64,000 bases of DNA from Labrys sp. KNU-23 (GTDB lineage: Bacteria; Pseudomonadota; Alphaproteobacteria; Rhizobiales; Labraceae): positions 2,491,501 to 2,555,500 of the forward strand of contig NZ_CP043489.1 of assembly GCF_008330945.1 (NCBI RefSeq), given 5' to 3'. Positions 45,439 to 53,398 of this stretch are shown here, one piece after another; position 1 is the stretch's first letter, and each line of letters begins with the position of its first letter. Both the position numbers and the translations under genes were made by a program. The notes beneath the pieces were generated by a model. That model saw nothing but the letters and a program-made list of their open reading frames with translations, did no database searches and had not been told where the DNA came from.

Positions 45439-45474
45439 AGCAAACGAGCCTTTCCGCCTAAACGCACTTTGCTC
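45437..45474 (+). repeat. Short remnant of repeat family A at the nasS stop
   Basis: AGAGCAAACGAG ... ACGCACTTTGCTC with arms GAGCAAA (45438-45444) and TTTGCTC (45468-45474). It begins at the nasS stop codon just as copy 2 begins at the stop of the TPR gene. Confidence 0.6.
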
Positions 45475-45716
45475 GGGACATGACGACAACCGGTAGAGGA
45501 TCGCGTTTGGCAACGTGTTCGGGATTCACAATTGTGTCACGGCGTTTCATTTATAGCTAAATAACGTCTATATTATAGTTGAAGTCAGTTCATATACTCA
45601 AGCAAGATAATATCTTTGATAATAATCGAGTTATTTTTTGTATTTATATTCAAATATCTGCACTCTTCGAATATAATTATATATTATTATCGAAAAGAAG
45701 ATTTTCTCTTAATAAC
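45475..45716. other. Strongly AT-rich intergenic segment at cassette boundary
   Basis: About 180 bp (45540-45716) are roughly three-quarters A+T, unlike the rest of the window. It contains no supported gene, although an open frame without family signal could extend upstream to 45579. It probably carries the cassette promoter and marks the left edge of transferred DNA. Confidence 0.6.
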
Positions 45717-46556
45717 ATGGGAGAAAACGAGGTGCAGGTACATTATTTTGGACTTGCAAGTACCAGTACATGGCTCCTCGTTGCTCCAGTGCCTGCCATT
45801 GCAGCTGGCCAGGGCGATGGCATAACCAACATTCCGGAACTCGGCACGGAGCTTGTTGCGCTCGCTGTCATCGTCCTTGTGACGGAGAGCGCTCTCGCCA
45901 CCCTGTTTCAGTGGCGGCTCTACCGCATGCTGTTCAACGGCCGCGCGGTGAAGACGGTTGTCATGATCGTGACTGGGCTGCTGATCGTCGTCGGCTTCAA
46001 CTATGATTTCTTCGCCAGGATCGTGACGATCATCAAGGTCAGCCCGACGCCGGAGGCTTGGAGCATGTGGATCTCCCTGCCTCTTTCAGCACTGATCATC
46101 GCCGGCGGCAGCGCCGGCGTGAACACGCTGTTCCAGAGGCTTGGAATTCGCAATCCCGTCCAGCCGGAAGAACAGCGTCCTCTTTTGAACAGTACGCAGG
46201 CTTGGATCTCGGTGCGCGTCCGGGCGGCAAAGGGCGAAGGGGGTGCACAAGGTGTAAAGATCGTCGGCCCCGTACAGATTTCGGTTGCGGAAATTCCCGA
46301 CGATCCGACGACGCCCGTCCTCGCAGGCACGGTCGTTCAACAGAGTTTCTGGGACCGGTTCAAGGCGGCCTTCACCGCGGATGCCATGCGATTCCCGAAC
46401 TATGGCGGCAGGACGGTCAGCACCGACAAGACCTATCGCATCATGGCAAGCGGCTGGTGCGTGAACGCCGCTGGCCTCAGTCATTTCGACAAGGAAGTGT
46501 ACAGGGCAAGGTTTGCGCCACGCGCAATCGTCGATCTGGAAGTCACGATTGCGTAG
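45717..46556 (+). CDS. Membrane protein of unknown function, first gene of the cassette
   Basis: About 279 residues, not recognised. There are four hydrophobic segments: STSTWLLVAPVPAIAAG near the N-terminus, LVALAVIVLVTESALATLF, VKTVVMIVTGLLIVVGF and MWISLPLSALIIAGGSAGVNTLF. A soluble C-terminal domain of about 130 residues follows (from about RNPVQPEEQR), rich in beta-type sequence. The start is either ATG 45717 or GTG 45732; the latter has GGAGAAAACGAG just upstream. The lysozyme-like gene follows after 21 bp. The pair may act together at the envelope. Confidence 0.65.
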   Translation: MGENEVQVHYFGLASTSTWLLVAPVPAIAAGQGDGITNIPELGTELVALAVIVLVTESALATLFQWRLYRMLFNGRAVKTVVMIVTGLLIVVGFNYDFFARIVTIIKVSPTPEAWSMWISLPLSALIIAGGSAGVNTLFQRLGIRNPVQPEEQRPLLNSTQAWISVRVRAAKGEGGAQGVKIVGPVQISVAEIPDDPTTPVLAGTVVQQSFWDRFKAAFTADAMRFPNYGGRTVSTDKTYRIMASGWCVNAAGLSHFDKEVYRARFAPRAIVDLEVTIA

Positions 46557-46577
46557 TCCAGGGGGAGGGGGACAGGG

Positions 46578-47264
46578 ATGACAGCCGTTCAGGACGCCAT
46601 GGTCTGGATGAACAAGAATTTCGGAGCCGAGATGGATGCCGCCGTCAAGAACACGCCCATCACCAAGAGCCTGCTGATCGCCATCGGCATCCAGGAAACC
46701 TATTATATCTGGGCGAAAATGTACAAGACGGCGGCCAAACCCGAAGATGTGCTTGCGGTCTGCGTGGGCGACACCATCGATTTCCCCAACCGCAGCTCGG
46801 CCTGGCCGAAGAATCGTGCAGATCTCGAAGCCCACCCCAAAGGCAAGGAGATGTTCAAGGTGGCCCGGGCCGCCCTGGAGCGTATCGCCAAGATCAATTC
46901 GGGTTACGCGGCCTCCGTCAAGATACCTGACAAGTTCTGCCATGGCTTCGGCATGTTCCAATACGACATCCAGTTCTTCGACAAGGATCGGGACTATTTT
47001 CTAAACGGCGGATGGGCGACCTGGAAGGGCACGCTCAGCCGGGGCATGGCCGAGTTGATCGACAAGGCCGCCGCGCTCTATCCCGGAAAGAAGGTTCTTT
47101 CACATGATGAGAGCGTCTATCTCGGCATTGCCTACAACCAGGGCGCCGCGAGGACCAAGAAGAACATGGCGACTAAAAAATTCAAGCAAGGCTTCAAAGA
47201 CAAGAGCGGCGTTTATTACGGCGAATATATCGACAAATACCTGAAGGTCGCCGAAGGCCTCTGA
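46578..47264 (+). CDS. Lysozyme/transglycosylase-like protein
   Basis: 228 residues. It has a lysozyme-like pattern: LLIAIGIQETYYIWAKMY, with Glu39 in the place of the catalytic acid, a GFGMFQYDIQFF segment as in transglycosylases (G-[LF]-[MF]-Q), and YLGIAYNQGAARTKKN toward the C-terminus. No signal peptide, so it would need the adjacent membrane protein or lysis to reach peptidoglycan. Assignment is by motif only; a non-catalytic lysozyme fold is possible. GGGGAGGGGGA precedes the start. Confidence 0.6.
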   Translation: MTAVQDAMVWMNKNFGAEMDAAVKNTPITKSLLIAIGIQETYYIWAKMYKTAAKPEDVLAVCVGDTIDFPNRSSAWPKNRADLEAHPKGKEMFKVARAALERIAKINSGYAASVKIPDKFCHGFGMFQYDIQFFDKDRDYFLNGGWATWKGTLSRGMAELIDKAAALYPGKKVLSHDESVYLGIAYNQGAARTKKNMATKKFKQGFKDKSGVYYGEYIDKYLKVAEGL

Positions 47265-47368
47265 TAACGGGCCGTGAATGCCGGTCACGCCGAACAGCTA
47301 TATCCGTCCTGGCCCAATACTCAGCGCTCGCCGGTGAGAGGAAGGGCCGCAATCATCGGGAGAAGCCG

Positions 47369-49216
47369 ATGCCGAAACAGCTCACCCGCGCCATGATGAT
47401 CGACCTCTACCAGGCGCGGGACTCCCTTGGACTGGACACGGAGAAGTATCTCGGCCTGCGCATGCCGGTGCCTGTCTATTTCAAGGACCCGCTGGTCGCG
47501 AAAAACTTTCCGGTCGTCGGTCCCGACGAGGAGTTTACCACGCCATGGGAACCGGGCCTGCGTGACGGTCCGACCAGTGCGCGATTCGCGGTCGTCGACT
47601 ATGATTCCAGCAGCAACACGCTGACGGCCCCAGCGAAATGGGACCGCGAGAACAGCCAGTATCTCGCGCCGGACGGTACGCCCCTGGGCGACGCGACAAG
47701 GGGCCTTCTGCAATTCCACCAATTGAGCGTCTGGGCCATCGTGCAGAACACGCTCGATTTTTTCGAAAGCAGCATGGCGCTCGGCCGGCGGATCAGCTGG
47801 GGCTTCGAAGGCAACAGGCTGATCGTCGTGCCGCATGCCGGCTGCGGCGAGAACGCTTTCTACGACCGGGACAGCAAGTCGCTGCAGTTCTATTGGTTCG
47901 ATGGTCCCGATGGCAGGGTCTATACCTGCCTTTCCAGCGATATCGTCAATCATGAATTCGGGCATGCCGTGCTCGATGGGCTCAGGCCTCACTTCTATGA
48001 GTCGATCGGCGCGCAGACGGCCGCCTTTCACGAATTTCTAGGCGACCTCACGGCCCTCCTGATGGCGTTCAGCAACAACAAGTTCCGCCGCTGGGCGCTT
48101 GAACAGAGCAAGGGCAATCTCGACAACGCAACGCTTCTCGCGGGCCTCGCGCCCGAGTTTGGAGAGGCGGCACTCGACGTTCCCTATCTGCGCAGCGGCC
48201 TCAACGAGAAGACCCTAGAGGACCTGGCAGGCGTTCTCGAGCCGCATGATCTATCGCAGGTGATGACGGGAGCCATGTTCGACATTCTCAAGGGCGTGTT
48301 TGCCAAACAGCGCCAGGCGGAGCAGGACCGGTATCAAGCGGACCCCGAAAAGAAGCCGAGCGACGTGCGCGCGCTCGCCTTTACGGTCCCCAGGATGCAG
48401 ACAATGGCGATCCAGCCACTCGACCTCCTGCCACCTTGCGACGTCACCTTCCGGGATTATGCGCGGGCAGTGCTTCGTTCCGAGCAGGTCGCCAATCCGA
48501 CCGATCCGAAAGGGTATCGGGCGATGATGCTCGATGTGTTCGTCAAGCGCGGCATCCTCACCGCAGACGAACGGAGGGAGCTTCTCAAGCCTGCCCCAGT
48601 CTTTCGCCGGCCGCCGCTGGACGTCTTCCACCCGGTGGATGCCATTGCTGCATCGCGAGGAGGCTCCTACCGGTTCCTGGACGACAATCGCGCCAAGCTG
48701 TTCATTCCCCTCAACGCGGATATCGTCGTCAGCGACCTCATACGGGCCCGCAAATTCACGACGGATCGCCGTTCCCTGCCCGAGCAGGTCATCCTGCAAT
48801 ATATCTGGCGCGAGGAGGTCAAGCTCGAAGGGGAGCGCTTCGGCCAATTCGCAGGCCAGACGACTTCGCTCCTATGCGGAGGAACGCTGGTGCTGGACCA
48901 GAACGGCAACCAGATTCACTGGTCCCGCAAGCCCGGCGCCTCCGATCTCGCCGATGCAACGGGCGCTGAGGCCGAACAGGCGGACGGCATCAAGCGCCGC
49001 GACGACCTTCTCGACGTGGTCGCGGCCCGGGTGGCCGCCGGCATGATCGGCGAGACGATCACCAGCGGCTTCGGCCTGCTCCCATCCGCCTCTCCGCCCT
49101 TTGGTTTCAGCAGCAAGGACGGCGTACTGAGCTTTCGCCTGGCGCCGCACTTTTCCATTCGGGAGGATCACCAAAACAATCACGATGGAGGCCGGCAATG
49201 GGCGATAAGCTTCTGA
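47369..49216 (+). CDS. Thermolysin-like zinc metallopeptidase (gluzincin)
   Basis: 615 residues. Zinc motif HEFGH at 195-199 in SSDIVNHEFGHAVLDGLRP. 23 residues on, FHEFLGDLTALL supplies a third ligand Glu222 with Asp226, the E-X3-D arrangement of thermolysin-type gluzincins. No signal peptide, so cytoplasmic or released by lysis. The C-terminal 250 residues are unassigned. It has the ribosome-binding site GGGAGAAGCC. It overlaps the MBL gene by 19 bp, so they are translationally linked. Neighbours suggest a proteolysis-based accessory function rather than nutrition. Confidence 0.75.
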   Translation: MPKQLTRAMMIDLYQARDSLGLDTEKYLGLRMPVPVYFKDPLVAKNFPVVGPDEEFTTPWEPGLRDGPTSARFAVVDYDSSSNTLTAPAKWDRENSQYLAPDGTPLGDATRGLLQFHQLSVWAIVQNTLDFFESSMALGRRISWGFEGNRLIVVPHAGCGENAFYDRDSKSLQFYWFDGPDGRVYTCLSSDIVNHEFGHAVLDGLRPHFYESIGAQTAAFHEFLGDLTALLMAFSNNKFRRWALEQSKGNLDNATLLAGLAPEFGEAALDVPYLRSGLNEKTLEDLAGVLEPHDLSQVMTGAMFDILKGVFAKQRQAEQDRYQADPEKKPSDVRALAFTVPRMQTMAIQPLDLLPPCDVTFRDYARAVLRSEQVANPTDPKGYRAMMLDVFVKRGILTADERRELLKPAPVFRRPPLDVFHPVDAIAASRGGSYRFLDDNRAKLFIPLNADIVVSDLIRARKFTTDRRSLPEQVILQYIWREEVKLEGERFGQFAGQTTSLLCGGTLVLDQNGNQIHWSRKPGASDLADATGAEAEQADGIKRRDDLLDVVAARVAAGMIGETITSGFGLLPSASPPFGFSSKDGVLSFRLAPHFSIREDHQNNHDGGRQWAISF

Positions 49217-50532
49217 TCAGGGCCTTTGACGTCGGTCTCGGCGATTGCATCTATTGCCGGATCCCTCAGGCCCATGAGAGCGGACGCGATTTCCATATCC
49301 TGATCGATTGCGGCAGTCTCAGCGCCTCGAAGCTGTTGTCTCAGGCGATGGAAAGGCTCAAGCCATGCCTGCCGCAGATCGACGGCAAGCGCCGTATCGA
49401 TCTTCTGGTCGTGACGCATGAACACAAGGATCACATGACCGGCTTCGGCCTGAAGATCTGGGATGATTTTTCATTCGGCGCCATCTGGATGAGCGCGGCG
49501 ATGGACCTCGACCATCCCGAATCGCAGAGGGCGGCCAAGCTGCACAGCCTGGCGACGAAGGCGATGGAACGGGCGCTGGCGCTGAATCTGGCACTGAGCC
49601 CCCCCTTGAGGGAACTGGCCAATGCCATGGCTCTCAACAAGGATGCGATGGCGACGTTGCGGGCAACCTTGCCGAAGGCCAGCAACATCACCCCGGTCTA
49701 TGTCCATGCGGCCTCGACCGAAGCCGAACTTTCCCTGCCCATCAGGGAGGCGAGCCTGAGCATTCTCGGGCCGGAGAAGGACATCGACCACTATTATCTC
49801 GGAAAGCCCGGGGACCCTTCGCTGCGCAGCACGATGGCCCTCGTGGACTCCGGCACCATGGATGCGGCTGCCCTCGTGCCCGCGCCGGACGACGTTCCAT
49901 TGCCGGCCAACCTCGATCCGGCCGACTTTCGTAAGCTGCGATCACGCATGGTTTCGAGCGCATTGGCCTTCGCCGACCTCGATGGCAAGGTCTGCAACAA
50001 CACCAGCGTCGTGCTTCTGATCGAATGGCGGAGCAAACGCCTTCTGTTCGTAGGCGACGCCGAATGGGATCAGGGCTACAGGCAGGATCGGCCCAACTGC
50101 TCATGGAACGTGATGTGGAATCGCCAGGGCAAGCATCTGAATGCTCCCCTGGCCTTTCTCAAGATCGGCCACCATGGAAGCGTCAACGCGACGCCATGGC
50201 GGATGCCGGATACCGACGCTGGCGAACCGGCGGCGATCCTGGACGCCATTCTTCCTGTCGCTGCGAAAGACGGAGCCAAGGCGGTGGTGTCGACACGTCG
50301 CGGCAACTACGAAACGATCCCGCGCACGGATCTGCTGGCGGAGCTGGGCAAGCGCGTCGCTAATGCGCGCAACTATGCAAACGACTTCAAGACAGCCGGC
50401 CTCAAGACTTCCGATGTGCCGATGTTCGAACACTATGAAAGCGCAGTGTTCGGCCAGCCGCAACCGCGCCGCACCGACCTCGAAGGCATGCTCGGCTCAC
50501 CCGGATATGTGGACGTGGAGATCGAGGCGTAA
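49198..50532 (+). CDS. MBL-fold metallohydrolase (ComEC/Rec2-like)
   Basis: 444 residues. Metal motifs are THEHKDHMTGF (HxHxDH, about residue 80), FVGDAEWDQG (motif 3-type Asp) and LKIGHHGSVNATPW (ComEC/Rec2-type GHHGS). N-terminal IRAFDVGLGDCIYCRIP is also of the ComEC type. A middle insert of about 130 residues is not recognised. Such stand-alone proteins are often paired with proteases in bacterial conflict-type operons; here the partner is the gluzincin upstream. Soluble; substrate unknown, possibly nucleic acid or nucleotide. Confidence 0.8.
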   Translation: MGDKLLIRAFDVGLGDCIYCRIPQAHESGRDFHILIDCGSLSASKLLSQAMERLKPCLPQIDGKRRIDLLVVTHEHKDHMTGFGLKIWDDFSFGAIWMSAAMDLDHPESQRAAKLHSLATKAMERALALNLALSPPLRELANAMALNKDAMATLRATLPKASNITPVYVHAASTEAELSLPIREASLSILGPEKDIDHYYLGKPGDPSLRSTMALVDSGTMDAAALVPAPDDVPLPANLDPADFRKLRSRMVSSALAFADLDGKVCNNTSVVLLIEWRSKRLLFVGDAEWDQGYRQDRPNCSWNVMWNRQGKHLNAPLAFLKIGHHGSVNATPWRMPDTDAGEPAAILDAILPVAAKDGAKAVVSTRRGNYETIPRTDLLAELGKRVANARNYANDFKTAGLKTSDVPMFEHYESAVFGQPQPRRTDLEGMLGSPGYVDVEIEA

Positions 50533-50918
50533 GGCTGCATTCCTGGATGAAGCCCGTTCGAGGGCCCCGGCCTATGGCCTGCTATGACGATGATGGCCAG
50601 AGGCAGGCACCGAGTGTTTGCCTTTGCACTGCGCTGAAAATATCGGCAAATCCATGTTGCGTCGCACAATATTTGATCTTGCCTAAAAAAGCATCCCGCT
50701 TCTAAACTGCGCACAGTGAGAGACACAGGTCTCTTTCCGCAGCAGGGTCAATGACGGCTCGATAAGCGGCTTTCCTTGAAGATTCTGGGCCGAAAAAGCC
50801 CGGCGTCCACTGACGGACGCGAAACGGCAGCGCCGCCGAACGATTCCTGCTGCCTTTCATCGGCGGGAATGGTTCGGCGGCTTTTTGTTTTGGCGCATTC
50901 AGCACGCGGAACACGACA
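50533..50918 (+). promoter_or_regulatory. Leader of the nitrate assimilation operon (NasT target)
   Basis: 386 bp without a gene. From about 50700 it shows a transcribed leader. An RNA hairpin GCGTCC-ACTGAC-GGACGC (50803-50820) has a six-base loop with A at position 1 and G at position 4, the rule for ANTAR targets. A GGGC-N7-GCCC stem precedes it at 50787-50801, and an intrinsic terminator follows at 50832-50886. NasT from 43543-44133 is the expected ligand. Confidence 0.82.
50832..50886 (+). terminator. Leader attenuator terminator upstream of the nitrate transporter
   Basis: Stem GCCGCCGAAC (50832-50841) with GTTCGGCGGC (50872-50881), extended by ATTCC/GGAAT inside, then TTTTT at 50882-50886. 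It lies 33 bp before the transporter start, so read-through is required for expression. Confidence 0.9.
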
Positions 50919-52136
50919 ATGCAGACGCGGGACTTTCTCAAGGCCGGACATTGGCCCACCCTTTTCGCCGCCTTCTTCTATTTCGACATGAGCTTCATGG
51001 TCTGGGTGATCCTCGGGCCCCTCGCCGTGCAGATCGCCGGCGACCTTCACCTCGATGCCGCCCAGAAGGGCTTGATGGTGGCCCTGCCCGTGCTCGCCGG
51101 CGCCTTCCTGCGCGTGGTGAACGGCTTCCTGGTCGACCGCCTGGGTCCCAAGCTCACCGGCATCCTGGCGCAGCTCGTCGTGATCGCCGGCCTCATCGGC
51201 TTCTGGGCCGTCGGCATCGCCTCCTACAGCCAGCTGCTGTTTCTCGGCCTCATCCTCGGCATGGCCGGTGCGTCCTTTGCGGTAGCGCTTCCTCTCGCCT
51301 CGCGCTGGTATCCCCCGCACTACCAGGGCGTCGCCTTGGGCATTGCGGGCGCCGGCAATTCAGGCACGGTGTTCGCCGCCTTGTTCGCACCGCTGCTCGC
51401 CACCATGGTGGGCTGGACCAATGTCATCGGCCTTGCCGCCATTCCACTGGTCGTCGCCCTCGTCGTCTATCTCCTCTGCGCCAAGGACAGCCCGAACCAG
51501 CCGCCCGCCAAGTCGCTCGGCGAATATGCCAGGATCCTGCGCCAGCCCGACGCCTGGTGGTTCATGTTCTATTATGCCGTCACTTTCGGCGGCTTTTCGG
51601 GCCTCGCCTCCTCGCTCGGCTTCTATTTCAACACCCAATACGGGCTTGACGCCGTCACCGCCGGCTATTGCACCGCGGCCTGCGTGTTCGCCGGCTCGCT
51701 GTTCCGTCCCATCGGCGGCGCCGTCGCCGATCGCTTCGGCGGGATCCGCGTCCTCAGCGGCCTCTATGCTCTGGCTGCCGTCGCGCTGATCCTGGTGAGC
51801 TTCGGCTTCGCCCAGCTCTGGCTCGGCCTCGGCATCCTCGTCGTCGCCATGCTCGCTCTGGGCATGGGCAATGGCGCGGTATTCCAGCTCGTGCCACAGC
51901 GCTTCAGGGCCGAAATGGGGGTGATGACCGGGCTGGTCGGCATGACGGGCGGCGTCGGCGGCTTCTACCTCGCCTCCAGCCTCGGCCTTTCCAAGCAGTT
52001 CACCGGCAGCTACCAGGCCGGCTTCCTGATCTTTGCCTTGCTGGCAGTGCTGGCCTTGACCGCCCTCACCCGCGTCAAGCGCCGCTGGCGCACGACCTGG
52101 ACCCTCGAGGACGGCACCGCCACCGCCAGAATCTGA
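50919..52136 (+). CDS. Nitrate/nitrite MFS transporter (NarK/NasA type)
   Basis: 405 residues, twelve-helix major facilitator imported to the inner membrane. Nitrate-family signatures: FFYFDMSFMVWVILGPLAVQI, LALPLASRWYPPHYQGVALGIAGAGNSGTV (nitrate signature GxAGxGNxG) and GNGAVFQLVPQRFRAEMGVMTGLVG with the second signature. It brings in nitrate for the reductases encoded downstream. The first structural gene lies behind the attenuator, and the next gene follows after 26 bp. Confidence 0.93.
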   Translation: MQTRDFLKAGHWPTLFAAFFYFDMSFMVWVILGPLAVQIAGDLHLDAAQKGLMVALPVLAGAFLRVVNGFLVDRLGPKLTGILAQLVVIAGLIGFWAVGIASYSQLLFLGLILGMAGASFAVALPLASRWYPPHYQGVALGIAGAGNSGTVFAALFAPLLATMVGWTNVIGLAAIPLVVALVVYLLCAKDSPNQPPAKSLGEYARILRQPDAWWFMFYYAVTFGGFSGLASSLGFYFNTQYGLDAVTAGYCTAACVFAGSLFRPIGGAVADRFGGIRVLSGLYALAAVALILVSFGFAQLWLGLGILVVAMLALGMGNGAVFQLVPQRFRAEMGVMTGLVGMTGGVGGFYLASSLGLSKQFTGSYQAGFLIFALLAVLALTALTRVKRRWRTTWTLEDGTATARI

Positions 52137-52162
52137 AATGGCCAGAATCTGAGGATCGAGAC

Positions 52163-53398
52163 ATGACGGAAAAGCTCCTGATCATCGGCAACGGCATGGC
52201 CAGCGTCAGGCTGTGCGAGGAACTCGCCGCTCACGCGCCGGGCCGGTTCGAAACCACCGTCGTCGGCGCCGAGCCGCGGCCGGGCTACAACCGGGTTCTG
52301 CTGTCAGCGCTGCTCGCCGGCGACATCGGCAGGGACGGCATCAATCTGCGGGATGAAGCCTGGTATGGCGCCCAGGGCATCCGTCTGATCACCGGGCAGG
52401 CCGTCACCGGCCTCGATCCAGCGGCCCGCACCGCCCATCTCGCCAATGGCACCGCCCTGTCCTTCGACCGGGTCGTGCTGGCGACGGGATCCTCCGCCAT
52501 TCGTCTGCCCATCCCCGGCATGACATTGCCAGGGGTGATGACCTTCCGCGACCTCGCCGACCTGCCGGCCCTACAGGAAGCCGCCCGCCTCAACCGGCGC
52601 ATCGCCGTGATCGGCGGCGGACTGCTGGGCATCGAGGCTGCCTATGGCCTGGCCAAGGGCGGGGCCAAAGTCACCCTCGTCCATGTCATGGACCGCCTGA
52701 TGGAACGCCAGCTCGACCGGCGAACCGCCGCCTTCCTCAAGCGGGCGGTGGAGCGCAAGGGCATCCGTGTCATGCTCAATGCCCAGACCCAGGAGGTCGC
52801 AGGCGAAAGCAGGGCGCAGGCCCTCCTCTTCGCCGATGGTTCGCACCTGCCCGTCGACATGGTGGTGGTCGCCGTGGGCGTGCGCCCCAATACCGGCCTC
52901 GCCAAGGCTGCCGACCTGCCGGTCGGACGCGGCATCCAGGTGGACGACGGCCTTGCCACCGTGGTGCCCTTCATCCACGCCATCGGCGAATGCGCCGAAC
53001 ATCGCGGCCAGGTCTACGGCCTGGTCGAGCCCGCCTATGAGCAGGCGCGCGTGCTGGCACGCCGCTGGGGCGGCGACGCCCAAGCCGCCTATGAGGGTAC
53101 CGCCCTGTCGACCAACCTCAAGGTCTCCGGCATTCCGGTGTTCTCCGCCGGCGACTTCCTCGGCGAGGGCAATGACGACATCCTGCTGGAGGATCGCGGC
53201 GCCGGACTGTGCAAGCGCCTGGTCCTGAAGGACAACCGCCTGATCGGCGCCGCCATGGTCGGCGAGGCCGAGGACGCCGTCTGGTACAAGGACCTGATCC
53301 GGCGGGGCAGCGACATCTCCGCCATCCGCGAGAGCCTGATCTTCGGCCGGGCCTTCTGCGAAACGGCGCCCTCGCGGCTGTTGAGGGAGGCTGCATGA
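52163..53398 (+). CDS. FAD-dependent NAD(P)H oxidoreductase of the nitrate cluster
   Basis: 411 residues, equivalent to the N-terminal flavin part of NirB or NasB without its Fe-S and sirohaem parts. FAD fold LLIIGNGMASVRLCEELAAHAPG, NAD fold RIAVIGGGLLGIEAAYGLAKGG, and the FAD loop IHAIGECAEHRGQVYGLVEPAYEQARVLA are clear. It probably supplies electrons to nitrate or nitrite reductase. ATG at 52163; its stop overlaps the nirA start (ATGA), so translation is coupled. Confidence 0.9.
   Translation: MTEKLLIIGNGMASVRLCEELAAHAPGRFETTVVGAEPRPGYNRVLLSALLAGDIGRDGINLRDEAWYGAQGIRLITGQAVTGLDPAARTAHLANGTALSFDRVVLATGSSAIRLPIPGMTLPGVMTFRDLADLPALQEAARLNRRIAVIGGGLLGIEAAYGLAKGGAKVTLVHVMDRLMERQLDRRTAAFLKRAVERKGIRVMLNAQTQEVAGESRAQALLFADGSHLPVDMVVVAVGVRPNTGLAKAADLPVGRGIQVDDGLATVVPFIHAIGECAEHRGQVYGLVEPAYEQARVLARRWGGDAQAAYEGTALSTNLKVSGIPVFSAGDFLGEGNDDILLEDRGAGLCKRLVLKDNRLIGAAMVGEAEDAVWYKDLIRRGSDISAIRESLIFGRAFCETAPSRLLREAA

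Noticed and set aside
45579..45716. Extension of the cassette membrane protein to the ATG at 45579
   Set aside because: The extra 46 residues come from the AT-rich segment, show no domain signal and lack a ribosome-binding site; ATG 45717 or GTG 45732 fits better.
50590..50700. Sigma-54 promoter (GGCAC ... TTTGC) upstream of the nitrate operon
   Set aside because: The GG to GC distance is 12 rather than the required 10 bases; no better match was seen.
50719..50734. AGAGAC-ACAG-GTCTCT stem as the first ANTAR hairpin
   Set aside because: It forms a tetraloop, or a six-base loop without A at position 1, so it does not fit the ANTAR rule.
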